From NCBI GenBank assembly GCA_002328185.1, contig DCWQ01000051.1, positions 505-9,642 on the forward strand: DNA of 9,138 nt. Reading direction: 5' to 3'. The notes under the pieces were generated by a model. That model was not told the DNA's origin. It did no database searches and saw only the letters and a program-made list of their open reading frames with translations. A program made the position numbers and the translations under genes. Positions 1 through 5,594 of this stretch are shown here, in pieces (within the stretch, counting starts at the first letter, position 1; the number at the start of each line of letters is the position of its first letter). Source of the stretch: Dehalococcoidia bacterium UBA2158. Lineage in GTDB: Bacteria; Chloroflexota; Dehalococcoidia; Lucifugimonadales; UBA3495.

Positions 1-42
1 ACTGATTAAGAGTCAGTTGCTCTGCCATTGAGCTAGCGGGCC
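1..42 (-). tRNA. tRNA-Lys (anticodon CUU), 5' part; 3' end outside the window
   Basis: Read on the minus strand, the sequence from 42 downward folds as the 5' part of a tRNA. The acceptor strand GGCCCGC is at 42-36, followed by TA at positions 8-9. The D stem GCTC/GAGC encloses a short loop containing GG. A complete anticodon arm follows, with stem ACTGA/TCAGT and loop CTCTTAA, so the anticodon is CTT and reads the lysine codon AAG. The variable loop, T arm and acceptor 3' strand lie beyond position 1. The D loop is short (7 nt) but keeps the GG. Identity as tRNA-Lys rests on the anticodon alone. Confidence 0.93.
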
Positions 43-73
43 GCTTTTGTTGAGTGGGCGAATTGCAGTGTAC

Positions 74-103
74 AACCTATCAACTATCCGTAGATAGTGT
101 CAA
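74..103 (-). promoter_or_regulatory. Candidate promoter for the tRNA-Lys gene
   Basis: On the minus strand a perfect -35 hexamer TTGACA lies at 103-98. With an 18-bp spacer the -10 would be TAGGTT (79-74), which is a poor match; with 17 bp it is ATAGGT. Two small perfect inverted repeats overlap it: ACTATC/GATAGT (83-88 and 93-98, 4-nt loop) and AGTGTC/GACACT (96-101 and 112-117). The -35 match and its position about 55 bp upstream of the tRNA 5' end support a promoter. The weak -10 keeps confidence modest. The rest of the gap (104-173) contains a short GCCT/AGGC hairpin at 125-134 and nothing I can name. Confidence 0.4.
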
Positions 104-173
104 TTTGTCTGGACACTGAATCTCGCCTGAAGGCCTCGTCTCTTCTATGGCATCGCGCAGGGACGAGAAGACC

Positions 174-914
174 CTATATCCCGTGGTCCAGCCGGTCGAT
201 TAGGCGGACCGGTAGGTCCGCGGCCTTCATTTTTTCCTGGGTTTTGGTTATGTTGTAGGTCACGCGGTGCCGTTGGATGGCGTTCTGTTCGCTGTTGAAG
301 ATGGCGTAGCTGGGCCGAGAATCCCGGTCTCTGGGCTGGCCGACGCCGCCGGGGTTGATGATCCGACGTTCGTGGTCCAAGGCAACCTGCTCGTTTTCCG
401 GGAATTCGGTGAACTCCGGGTTTTCCGGGTCCTCCTCAATCTCGCAACACAGGAAGGGTATGTGGGAGTGCCCAACAACACAGTACTTGGTTTCCATGAG
501 AGCTAGCGTGCCGGCCGCCGAATTGCGGTCCAACAGGTATTCCCCTATGGGATCGCGCAAGCTTCCGTGCACCAAGGTGAACTGGTCTTGGACCGAGACA
601 AACGGCAGGGATTTCAAGTAATCGCGTTGTTCGGAGCCGACCTGCTCGGATGTCCAGTTGGCCGCAAATTCGGCGGCTTCGTTGAAATCGGAGGCGTCAA
701 TCAGGCCCACGGCTGCATGGTCGTGGTTTCCGGCCACCGCCACCAACTCGAACTCGCGGATCCGGTCAATGCAAGCGGCTGGGTCCGGGCCATAGCCCAC
801 GGTGTCGCCCAGGCACCAAATCACGTCAAACCCTCCCCGGTCTTGGGCGTCACTGAGGACAGCCTCGAGGGCTTCAAGGTTGGCGTGAATGTCAGATAAG
901 ATCAACGCCCGCAT
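174..914 (-). CDS. Calcineurin-like metallophosphoesterase (246 aa)
   Basis: This is a cytoplasmic dinuclear-metal phosphoesterase of the calcineurin-like/YfcE-type superfamily. The metal-ligand signature is complete and in order: D8-x-H10 in SDIHAN, GD at 36-37 followed by the GYGPDP loop (40-45), GNHD at 62-65, H116 in VHGS, and GHSH at 148-151. A later NPGGVGQPRD motif (about 188-197) is typical of the small bacterial members. An acidic stretch rich in Glu and Pro (about 157-176) sits between GHSH and NPGG and is probably a surface loop. There is no signal peptide or membrane segment. The start at 914 places SDIHAN at residue 7, as in family members; the AGGA upstream is weak and about 13 nt away. 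The gene is divergent from the asparaginase-fold gene and has a consensus -10 at 992-987. The substrate cannot be read from sequence; phosphodiesters or dinucleoside polyphosphates are family possibilities. Confidence 0.93.
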   Translation of the reverse strand: MRALILSDIHANLEALEAVLSDAQDRGGFDVIWCLGDTVGYGPDPAACIDRIREFELVAVAGNHDHAAVGLIDASDFNEAAEFAANWTSEQVGSEQRDYLKSLPFVSVQDQFTLVHGSLRDPIGEYLLDRNSAAGTLALMETKYCVVGHSHIPFLCCEIEEDPENPEFTEFPENEQVALDHERRIINPGGVGQPRDRDSRPSYAIFNSEQNAIQRHRVTYNITKTQEKMKAADLPVRLIDRLDHGI

Positions 915-938
915 AATTCACGGAATTCCTGAAACGGC

Positions 939-959
939 CCAATGAAACCGGGACATTGG
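939..959. repeat. Inverted repeat CCAATG/CATTGG overlapping a larger inverted repeat
   Basis: Perfect 6-bp arms CCAATG (939-944) and CATTGG (954-959) are separated by 9 bp. The right arm shares bases 954-956 with the left arm of the 947-985 repeat, so in a transcript of the metallophosphoesterase leader the two hairpins could not form together. It lies 25 bp upstream of that gene's ATG. Confidence 0.6.
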
Positions 960-985
960 CGCGAAATCCGGTAATATGTCCCGGT
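947..985. repeat. Perfect 10-bp inverted repeat in the divergent gap (operator or leader hairpin)
   Basis: ACCGGGACAT (947-956) and ATGTCCCGGT (976-985) are exact reverse complements with a 19-bp spacer. The right arm sits where the minus-strand promoter with TATAAT at 992-987 would start transcription (about 980), so the element could be an operator blocking initiation or a hairpin at the very 5' end of the metallophosphoesterase mRNA. No T-tract follows on either strand, which argues against a plain terminator. The spacer holds another CCGGT copy (968-972). Confidence 0.6.
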
Positions 986-986
986 G

Positions 987-992
987 ATTATA
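987..992 (-). promoter_or_regulatory. Consensus -10 (TATAAT) for the metallophosphoesterase gene
   Basis: The minus strand reads TATAAT at 992-987, a perfect -10, about 73 bp upstream of the ATG at 914. No recognisable -35 lies 16-18 bp upstream (around 1009-1016), so activation or an atypical promoter is likely. Predicted transcription start near 980 would fall in the right arm of the 947-985 inverted repeat. Confidence 0.45.
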
Positions 993-1064
993 CCCGCTGG
1001 CCAGTCGCTGCTGCACTGCCCGCTCGGGCGGTATATCTTAGATTCGTGCAATAAGGACAGATAA

Positions 1065-2072
1065 ATGGCAAACGAAAGGCCGACCGTAAGGGTGATTGGC
1101 ACCGGAGGAAGCATCGCCGGGGTCGGTCCCGACCGAATGGACTTCATTCTCTATCCGGAGATCGGCGACCACATCACCATCCAACAATCCCTGGACCGAG
1201 TTCCTGAGATTCAGGACATAGCAAAAGTCCTGTCTGAAGACCTGGTCAGCGTCGGCAGCACCGCCATCAGCGCGGCGGAGTGGTTGGGTCTGGCTCGGCG
1301 AATCAACCAGATCTTCCGGGAAGAGCCCAACGTGGCAGGGGTGGCCATCACTCACGGCACGGCCACGTTGGAGGAGACTTCTTACTTCCTCCACCTAACC
1401 GTGAAATCCGAGAAACCCGTGGTGATCACCGGCGCCATGCGCCCGCCCACCGCTCTGAGCTCCGATTCCGACCTGAACCTGCTGGACGCGGTGCGGACCG
1501 CTGCCAGCCCCAACGCCGCCGGCCTGGGCGTGTTAACAGTGTTGAACAACGAGATACAATGCGGCCGGGACGTAACCAAGGCCAGCACCTTCCGGGTGGA
1601 AACCTTCCGGCCCAACGAACTGGGGTTCCTGGGTTACGCCGACTCCGACGGCCAAGTCGTGTTCTACCGGGCGCCACTCCGGCGTCATAGTGTTGACACG
1701 CCGTTCATGGTTGACGACATGAACGACCTGCCCCGGGTGGACATCGTCTATTCATACGCCGGGGCCGATGGGCTCTTGGTGGACGCAGTTCGGAGCAACG
1801 GCTCCGACGGCCTGGTGTTGGCCGGGTTCGGCGGCGGCACGTTCCCTCCGGCGGTGATTGATGCCGCCGTCAAGCTGGTGGATGACGGAATCCCGGTGGT
1901 CTTGGCCACACGCGCTACCTCCGGCAGGGTGGTCATGACTCCAATGAAGGAAGAACAGGGGTTCATCGTTTCAGACAATCTCCTGCCCCAGAAAGCGCGA
2001 ATTTTATTGATGCTGGGTCTAACAGTCACCAAAGACCGCCATGAACTGCAGCAATTTTTCTACGATTACTAA
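1065..2072 (+). CDS. Asparaginase-fold amidohydrolase with altered substrate pocket (335 aa)
   Basis: A full-length member of the bacterial-type L-asparaginase/glutaminase family, which hydrolyses amides through a threonine nucleophile. It runs without gaps from about residue 280 to its C-terminus against E. coli AnsB as I recall it, including LPQKARILL near the end. Catalytic residues are present: T13 in GTGGSIAG, Y30, S65, T99 in THGT, and K172 in GRDVTK. The residues that hold the substrate alpha-amino group in AnsB (Q59, D90, E283) correspond to T66, A100 and T292, so true asparaginase activity is doubtful and a different amide substrate is more likely. There is no signal peptide, so it is cytoplasmic, unlike periplasmic AnsB. 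The start at 1065 is supported by AAGGA at 1053-1057, 7 nt upstream. It is divergent from the metallophosphoesterase and followed, after 144 bp, by an MFS transporter on the same strand that could supply its substrate. Confidence 0.9.
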   Translation: MANERPTVRVIGTGGSIAGVGPDRMDFILYPEIGDHITIQQSLDRVPEIQDIAKVLSEDLVSVGSTAISAAEWLGLARRINQIFREEPNVAGVAITHGTATLEETSYFLHLTVKSEKPVVITGAMRPPTALSSDSDLNLLDAVRTAASPNAAGLGVLTVLNNEIQCGRDVTKASTFRVETFRPNELGFLGYADSDGQVVFYRAPLRRHSVDTPFMVDDMNDLPRVDIVYSYAGADGLLVDAVRSNGSDGLVLAGFGGGTFPPAVIDAAVKLVDDGIPVVLATRATSGRVVMTPMKEEQGFIVSDNLLPQKARILLMLGLTVTKDRHELQQFFYDY

Positions 2073-2101
2073 GTGCGGACTGGTATCTCCAGGGCATAAA
2101 C

Positions 2102-2154
2102 GAGTATACCCGGATGACGAAAGCTGTTACCGGAATAATCACCGGTGTATACTC
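2102..2154. repeat. Long inverted repeat upstream of the MFS transporter gene
   Basis: GAGTATACCCGG (2102-2113) pairs with CCGGTGTATACTC (2142-2154), giving 12 base pairs with one bulged T at 2146 and a 28-nt loop. Each arm contains the palindrome GTATAC, with centres 43 bp apart. The loop carries TTACCGG (2127-2133), and ATAATCACCGG (2135-2145) runs into the right arm; both also occur in the 915-1064 gap. No T-tract follows, so a terminator for the upstream gene is unlikely; an operator or mRNA leader structure fits better. TATACT at 2148-2153 could be a -10 for the transporter gene, but the -35 is weak. Confidence 0.6.
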
Positions 2155-2216
2155 CCCGTCGCATGTTTTGGAATATCACGCAATCATCAGGATCATCTCA
2201 CGGGGGATAAGAAACA

Positions 2217-3551
2217 TTGGCTGAAGCTGTAGACCCTCAATCAATAGCCGATCCACAGTACCAACGGACCAAAGACCCGGTGATGGCCACCACTGTGATC
2301 GGCTCTCACGCGTTAGAGCACATGTATGGCCGGGCCTTCTTGGTGCTCATCCCCCAGATCTACATCACCCTGGGACTAGCCCCCATCCAGGCAGGCTTGC
2401 TGGACGCGGTCCGGCAGCTTTCCGGCGGCACCACGAGCATGACCGGCGGGTTCTTCGTCGATATGTTCCAGCACCGCAGGGCCCATATCCTCGCCTTCAG
2501 CATGAGCTTGATAGCCATCGGCTATTTCTTGGTGTCCATCGCCCCAACCTATGGGTTGATTCTGGCCGCTTTGGCGCTGGCCTCTGCTGGGACAGCATTG
2601 TGGCACCCCCCCGCCCTTGGACTACTGGCCCAGCGGTTCCCCCAGCAACGCGGTCTCTTCATTTCGCTACACCGGTCCACGGGCAACATCGGCGACTGGC
2701 TGGGGCCCTTGATCGTTGGGATTCTACTGGGGGGCGTTGGCCTGGAGAAGATCGGTCTCGATGCCATCGCTTGGGGAGGCATCGGTTGGCGGTGGATAGT
2801 GGGCGGCGGCACACCGGTGCTGCTGATGCTAGCGATTCTCATATTCTTCCTGTTACGCAACGTCGGCGGACCTAAAATCGAGGGCATCGACTACAAGGAC
2901 AAATTCCGGACCCAGATGCGCGACATGCGGGAGTCTTTCCGCGGCACTGGCATGTGGTGGATCTTCACGGTTTCAGCAGTTCGAGGCATGGGCGACAGGT
3001 CTCTACTTTGGGTCATTCCCCTGTATCTTTCGGACCAATTGGAACTTAGCACCTTCTGGGTCGGTTTCCACGTCGCTTTGCTGGCGGCGCCGGGCGTCTT
3101 CGCCGGACCGCTCTTCGGCATGCTGTCGGACCGTATCGGAAGAAAGCCGATCATCATATTCATCATGGCCTCCGCCGTCATCTTCCCAACGACCATGGCG
3201 TTAGGCGGCGACGGGCCCGGCATGACTGTCTCGGTTCTGATGTTTGGAATATTCCTGTTCTCGGTGAACTCGTTGACCCAAGCGGCGGCCATCGACGTGG
3301 CGGCTGGCAAGGGCCTAGAGGGGACATTCATCGGGCTCATGTGGGGCAGCAACGCCTTCTTCGGCGCTATGGCCTCGATCCTCGCCGCGATAATCATTGA
3401 CGGCGTTGGGCGGTTCGGCCTGGATTGGAATGGGTTCGGCTGGCACGCAGCCTTCTATTTCGCGTCCGGATTGTTCTTCCTGGGATTCCTATCGTCCTTG
3501 GTTCTACCCGGTGAATTCATAAAGCGACAACCACAGCCGGTGCAGGTTTGA
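2217..3551 (+). CDS. MFS transporter, 12 membrane segments (444 aa, TTG start)
   Basis: A major facilitator superfamily secondary transporter of the inner membrane. Hydrophobic stretches fit 12 membrane helices at roughly 35-58, 60-83, 90-110, 112-129, 154-174, 194-216, 245-270, 279-303, 312-329, 337-358, 370-396 and 411-432, with a charged central loop at about 217-244. The conserved MFS loop GMLSDRIGRKP (301-311) lies between helices 8 and 9. LWHPPALG (128-135) and STGNIGDWLGP (154-164) resemble the fosmidomycin-resistance-like subgroup, but substrate and direction cannot be assigned. The TTG start at 2217 has a G-rich site (GGGGGA, about 2202-2207) at suitable spacing; an ATG at 2283 (residue 23) is the alternative, with no good ribosome-binding site. 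The gene lies 144 bp after the asparaginase-fold gene on the same strand and converges with the mocA-like gene. Confidence 0.9.
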   Translation: MAEAVDPQSIADPQYQRTKDPVMATTVIGSHALEHMYGRAFLVLIPQIYITLGLAPIQAGLLDAVRQLSGGTTSMTGGFFVDMFQHRRAHILAFSMSLIAIGYFLVSIAPTYGLILAALALASAGTALWHPPALGLLAQRFPQQRGLFISLHRSTGNIGDWLGPLIVGILLGGVGLEKIGLDAIAWGGIGWRWIVGGGTPVLLMLAILIFFLLRNVGGPKIEGIDYKDKFRTQMRDMRESFRGTGMWWIFTVSAVRGMGDRSLLWVIPLYLSDQLELSTFWVGFHVALLAAPGVFAGPLFGMLSDRIGRKPIIIFIMASAVIFPTTMALGGDGPGMTVSVLMFGIFLFSVNSLTQAAAIDVAAGKGLEGTFIGLMWGSNAFFGAMASILAAIIIDGVGRFGLDWNGFGWHAAFYFASGLFFLGFLSSLVLPGEFIKRQPQPVQV

Positions 3552-3579
3552 GGCTTTGCCTGCAGTTTGGTTTACCTAG

Positions 3580-3614
3580 AAAAACCCTCTCTCCCGTCGC
3601 AACGGGGGAGGGTT
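3580..3614 (-). terminator. Rho-independent terminator for the xdhC-mocA unit
   Basis: An imperfect hairpin has outer arms AACCCTC/GAGGGTT and inner arms CCCGT/ACGGG around a CGCA loop (3583-3614), with a small internal asymmetry. Read on the minus strand the stem runs straight into TTTTT (3584-3580), the classical orientation for transcripts leaving the mocA-like gene, whose stop is about 70 bp before the hairpin. On the plus strand no T-tract follows, so it would serve the MFS gene poorly. The CCCTCTC.../...GAGGGTTAG composition also resembles dispersed REP-like palindromes seen in many genomes, so it may be both. Confidence 0.7.
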
Positions 3615-3654
3615 AGTGTGGAGGGCGACCGCTCTCAGCAAGTCACTCAATAAT

Positions 3655-3673
3655 TACCAGACGTGGTCTGGTA
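3655..3673 (-). repeat. Perfect 8-bp hairpin just after the mocA-like gene
   Basis: TACCAGAC (3655-3662) and GTCTGGTA (3666-3673) are exact reverse complements with a 3-nt loop, starting 11 bp beyond the mocA-like stop codon. The minus strand continues AATTATT, which is only weakly T-rich, so this may be a first termination or 3'-end-stabilising hairpin ahead of the stronger one at 3580-3614. Confidence 0.6.
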
Positions 3674-3683
3674 TCCGAGCCCA

Positions 3684-4283
3684 CTAAAACCCTGAATCTA
3701 CGGCTTGCTGATATTGCTCGGGCGTGTTCAGGTCCCAGAGGACCATGGGGTCGTCGACCTCGAACCGCTCCGTGGCCTCTGCATGACGTCTCACCACAGC
3801 TTTCAAGCCCTGGGTTTCTTCTTCGATGTCCGCCAACTCCGGCAGCAACTCGGCCGCTATGAAAATGGGGTGGCCGCCCCTGCCGCCGTGGGTTGGAATG
3901 GTTATCTGGTAAGACGATGCCCGGTGGCGCTCCAGCAGGGTTCGCACCGTGTCGGCATTCCGGGGTTGGTCAACGTTCAACAGAAGCACGTCGGAGAGTT
4001 CTTGGCCGGTCAAGGCCGCAACCCCGGCTTTGAGCGAGGTGGTCTTGCCCTGGAGGTAGTTTTCGTTGAGGGTCCAAGATGCACCAGGGACAGCTTCCAC
4101 GATGGGCTTCAAGCGGTCGGCGTCATGGCCCAAGACCACGATGACTCGTTGGGCACCGGCGTCCAAAAGCGAACGAAGTTGATGCTCGATGAGGGTGGTG
4201 TCCCGCCAGGGAAGCAGCGCCTTTAGTTGGCGCATGCGGCTGGATTCGCCCGCAGCCAGAAGTATCGCCCAAACGCCGGGCAT
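3684..4283 (-). CDS. mocA: MocA-like molybdenum cofactor nucleotidyltransferase (199 aa)
   Basis: A MobA-like NTP transferase of the MocA type, which links CMP (or GMP) to molybdopterin to make the dinucleotide cofactor of molybdenum hydroxylases in the cytoplasm. The N-terminal nucleotide-binding loop is LAAGESSRM (9-17) with K21; the metal-binding Asp is D105 in LLNVDQP (101-107); GGRGGHPIF (133-141) and WDLNTPEQY (183-191) complete the family signature. Length is normal. The family usually has SSRMG followed by K; here the Gly is Arg (R18). It starts 10 bp after the xdhC stop on the same strand, so the two are almost certainly one transcript, which agrees with their shared role. The ribosome-binding site is weak, suggesting translational coupling. 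CTP versus GTP preference cannot be fixed from these motifs, so the symbol is given for the subgroup. Confidence 0.85.
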   Translation of the reverse strand: MPGVWAILLAAGESSRMRQLKALLPWRDTTLIEHQLRSLLDAGAQRVIVVLGHDADRLKPIVEAVPGASWTLNENYLQGKTTSLKAGVAALTGQELSDVLLLNVDQPRNADTVRTLLERHRASSYQITIPTHGGRGGHPIFIAAELLPELADIEEETQGLKAVVRRHAEATERFEVDDPMVLWDLNTPEQYQQAVDSGF

Positions 4284-4293
4284 AAGCCGAAGC

Positions 4294-5433
4294 CTAGACT
4301 TCTACCGAGGATTCCGCAGTACGATCAACGATGTCGGCGGCGCGGTCGATGTACCAATCGTCCATCTGCATCTGCCCGCCGTCGCCGCCACGCCGAACCA
4401 TGATGATCTCCGACATGATGCTCACGGCCAGTTCCTCGGGCTCCAGAGCGCCGATGTTGAGGCCGATGGGGGAGTAGACCTCTTTGATGCGCTCCAAGGG
4501 CACGCCCTGTTGCAGCAGGCGGCGGTAGATCATGATGGTCTTGCGGCGACTGCCCAACACTCCGATGTAGCGGGCGCGGGTTTTCAACGCAGATTCCAAG
4601 GCCATGTCGTCATAACGGTGGCCTCTTGTTGCGACCACCACGAAGGTGTTCACATTCAGGTCTAGATGGTCGGTCCACTTGTCATAGGTAGAGACCACTA
4701 TGTCTTCAGCGTAGGGGAAGCGCTCTTCGTTACAGAACTCGGGGCGGTCATCCACCAGATAAACCCGGTAACCCAAAGAATAAGCCAGGTCGGCGGTGGC
4801 TTTGCCCACATGTCCGCCGCCCACCATGACCAAAGTCGGAGGCGTGGTGAAACCTTCTACAAAGACCTCCGTGCCGTCGGCCACGCTGAACGATTCGTTG
4901 CTACCGACATCGGCCATTTTCTGGGCGATCTCGATGGCCCGAGCGTCTATTTCTGCGTTGCCCAGGGAGCCTGTTACAGAGCCATCAGAGCGCAGCAGCA
5001 GTTTCGTGCCCAGGGCCGAGCCGCCCTCTTTCACGTTGACCACGATGGCCAAGCTGACCGGATGTCCGCCATCGTAGGCCTCCACTATCTCGCCGGCGAT
5101 GGATGTGAAATCCTCAGGCTCGCGCAGCGGCTCCAAATAGAAATACATGGTCCCGCCGCAGACCAGACCGTCGCGGGCGGCGATGTCTTCATTCAGATAG
5201 TAGTCCTTGAACTCGGGGCCGCCGTTCAGGCGCAGGATCTCTTTCGCCGCGAACCAGATGTCACCCTCGACACAGCCTCCGCCCAAAGTGCCCAGCCCGG
5301 TGCCGTCCTGGCGGACCAGCAGCATTGCGCCGGCCTTTTGGGGCGTGGACCCCTTGGTCCGCACCACGGTGGCCAGTACACAGGGTTGACCCTCTTTCAA
5401 GTCGTCAATCGCTCCCTGTATCACTTCTCTCAT
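4294..5433 (-). CDS. xdhC: XdhC/CoxI-family molybdenum hydroxylase maturation factor (379 aa)
   Basis: XdhC/CoxI proteins bind the molybdenum cofactor, protect it and help sulfurate and insert it into xanthine dehydrogenase/CO dehydrogenase-type enzymes. The N-terminal domain shows GSTPQKAGAM (28-37), TLGGGCVEGD with C54 (49-58), and LVCGG with C92 (90-94). Residues about 123-195 look like a second, Cys-less copy of the same domain. A C-terminal Rossmann domain follows, with VGGGHVG (204-210), the acidic end of the second strand in LVDDRPEF, a TRGHRYD motif, YIGVLGSRRK, and SPIGLNIGALEPEELAVSI. The start at 5433 is backed by AAGAGGA 5 nt upstream (5445-5439). It is first of a two-gene unit with the mocA-like gene and divergent from the C26 peptidase gene. 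No molybdenum hydroxylase subunit is in the window. Confidence 0.92.
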   Translation of the reverse strand: MREVIQGAIDDLKEGQPCVLATVVRTKGSTPQKAGAMLLVRQDGTGLGTLGGGCVEGDIWFAAKEILRLNGGPEFKDYYLNEDIAARDGLVCGGTMYFYLEPLREPEDFTSIAGEIVEAYDGGHPVSLAIVVNVKEGGSALGTKLLLRSDGSVTGSLGNAEIDARAIEIAQKMADVGSNESFSVADGTEVFVEGFTTPPTLVMVGGGHVGKATADLAYSLGYRVYLVDDRPEFCNEERFPYAEDIVVSTYDKWTDHLDLNVNTFVVVATRGHRYDDMALESALKTRARYIGVLGSRRKTIMIYRRLLQQGVPLERIKEVYSPIGLNIGALEPEELAVSIMSEIIMVRRGGDGGQMQMDDWYIDRAADIVDRTAESSVEV

Positions 5434-5554
5434 CTAAATCCTCTTGTGAACCATCAAATATCTAGGTGTTAGCTTATCAAAACCGGACGGGTAGGAGCAA
5501 ATAATAACAGGCGTTGATACGCACGAAAACCACCCCAACCCTGTCACGGAAACA

Positions 5555-5566
5555 CTGTAACTACAG
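5555..5566. promoter_or_regulatory. Candidate operator, inverted repeat CTGTA-N2-TACAG
   Basis: A perfect 5-bp inverted repeat with a 2-bp centre sits at the -35 position relative to the candidate -10 at 5579-5584, inside the 161-bp gap between divergent xdhC and the C26 gene. Size and position fit a dimeric regulator site. The repeat is short, and no second copy is seen nearby. Confidence 0.35.
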
Positions 5567-5578
5567 GCACAAATCGGT

Positions 5579-5584
5579 TACAAT
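5579..5584 (+). promoter_or_regulatory. Candidate -10 (TACAAT) for a leaderless C26 peptidase transcript
   Basis: TACAAT matches the -10 consensus at 5 of 6 positions and ends 10 nt before the ATG at 5595, so transcription would begin at or within a few bases of the start codon. No Shine-Dalgarno sequence precedes this ATG, which fits leaderless translation. An alternative overlapping hexamer, TATTAT (5584-5589), would start transcription even closer. The -35 is weak, and the inverted repeat at 5555-5566 occupies its place. Confidence 0.45.
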
Positions 5585-5594
5585 ATTATGTCAT

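Noticed and set aside
135..167. CTCGTC/GACGAG inverted repeat after the metallophosphoesterase stop, considered as a terminator
   Set aside because: The arms are only 6 bp with a 21-nt loop and no T-tract follows on the minus strand.
2041..2232. 63-codon plus-strand frame spanning the asparaginase-fold stop and the next gap
   Set aside because: It overlaps the 3' end of one gene and the start of the next, covers the hairpin at 2102-2154, and encodes no recognisable peptide. It could be a leader peptide, but it has no ribosome-binding site.
4666..5472. 268-codon open frame on the plus strand opposite xdhC
   Set aside because: It is antisense to an intact, well-conserved xdhC and covers its start region. 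Its translation shows no coherent domain.
5514..5594. N-terminal 27-residue extension of the C26 protein from a TTG
   Set aside because: The residues are polar and unlike the family N-terminus, and the stretch contains the best promoter signals. The ATG at 5595 starts exactly at the first beta strand.
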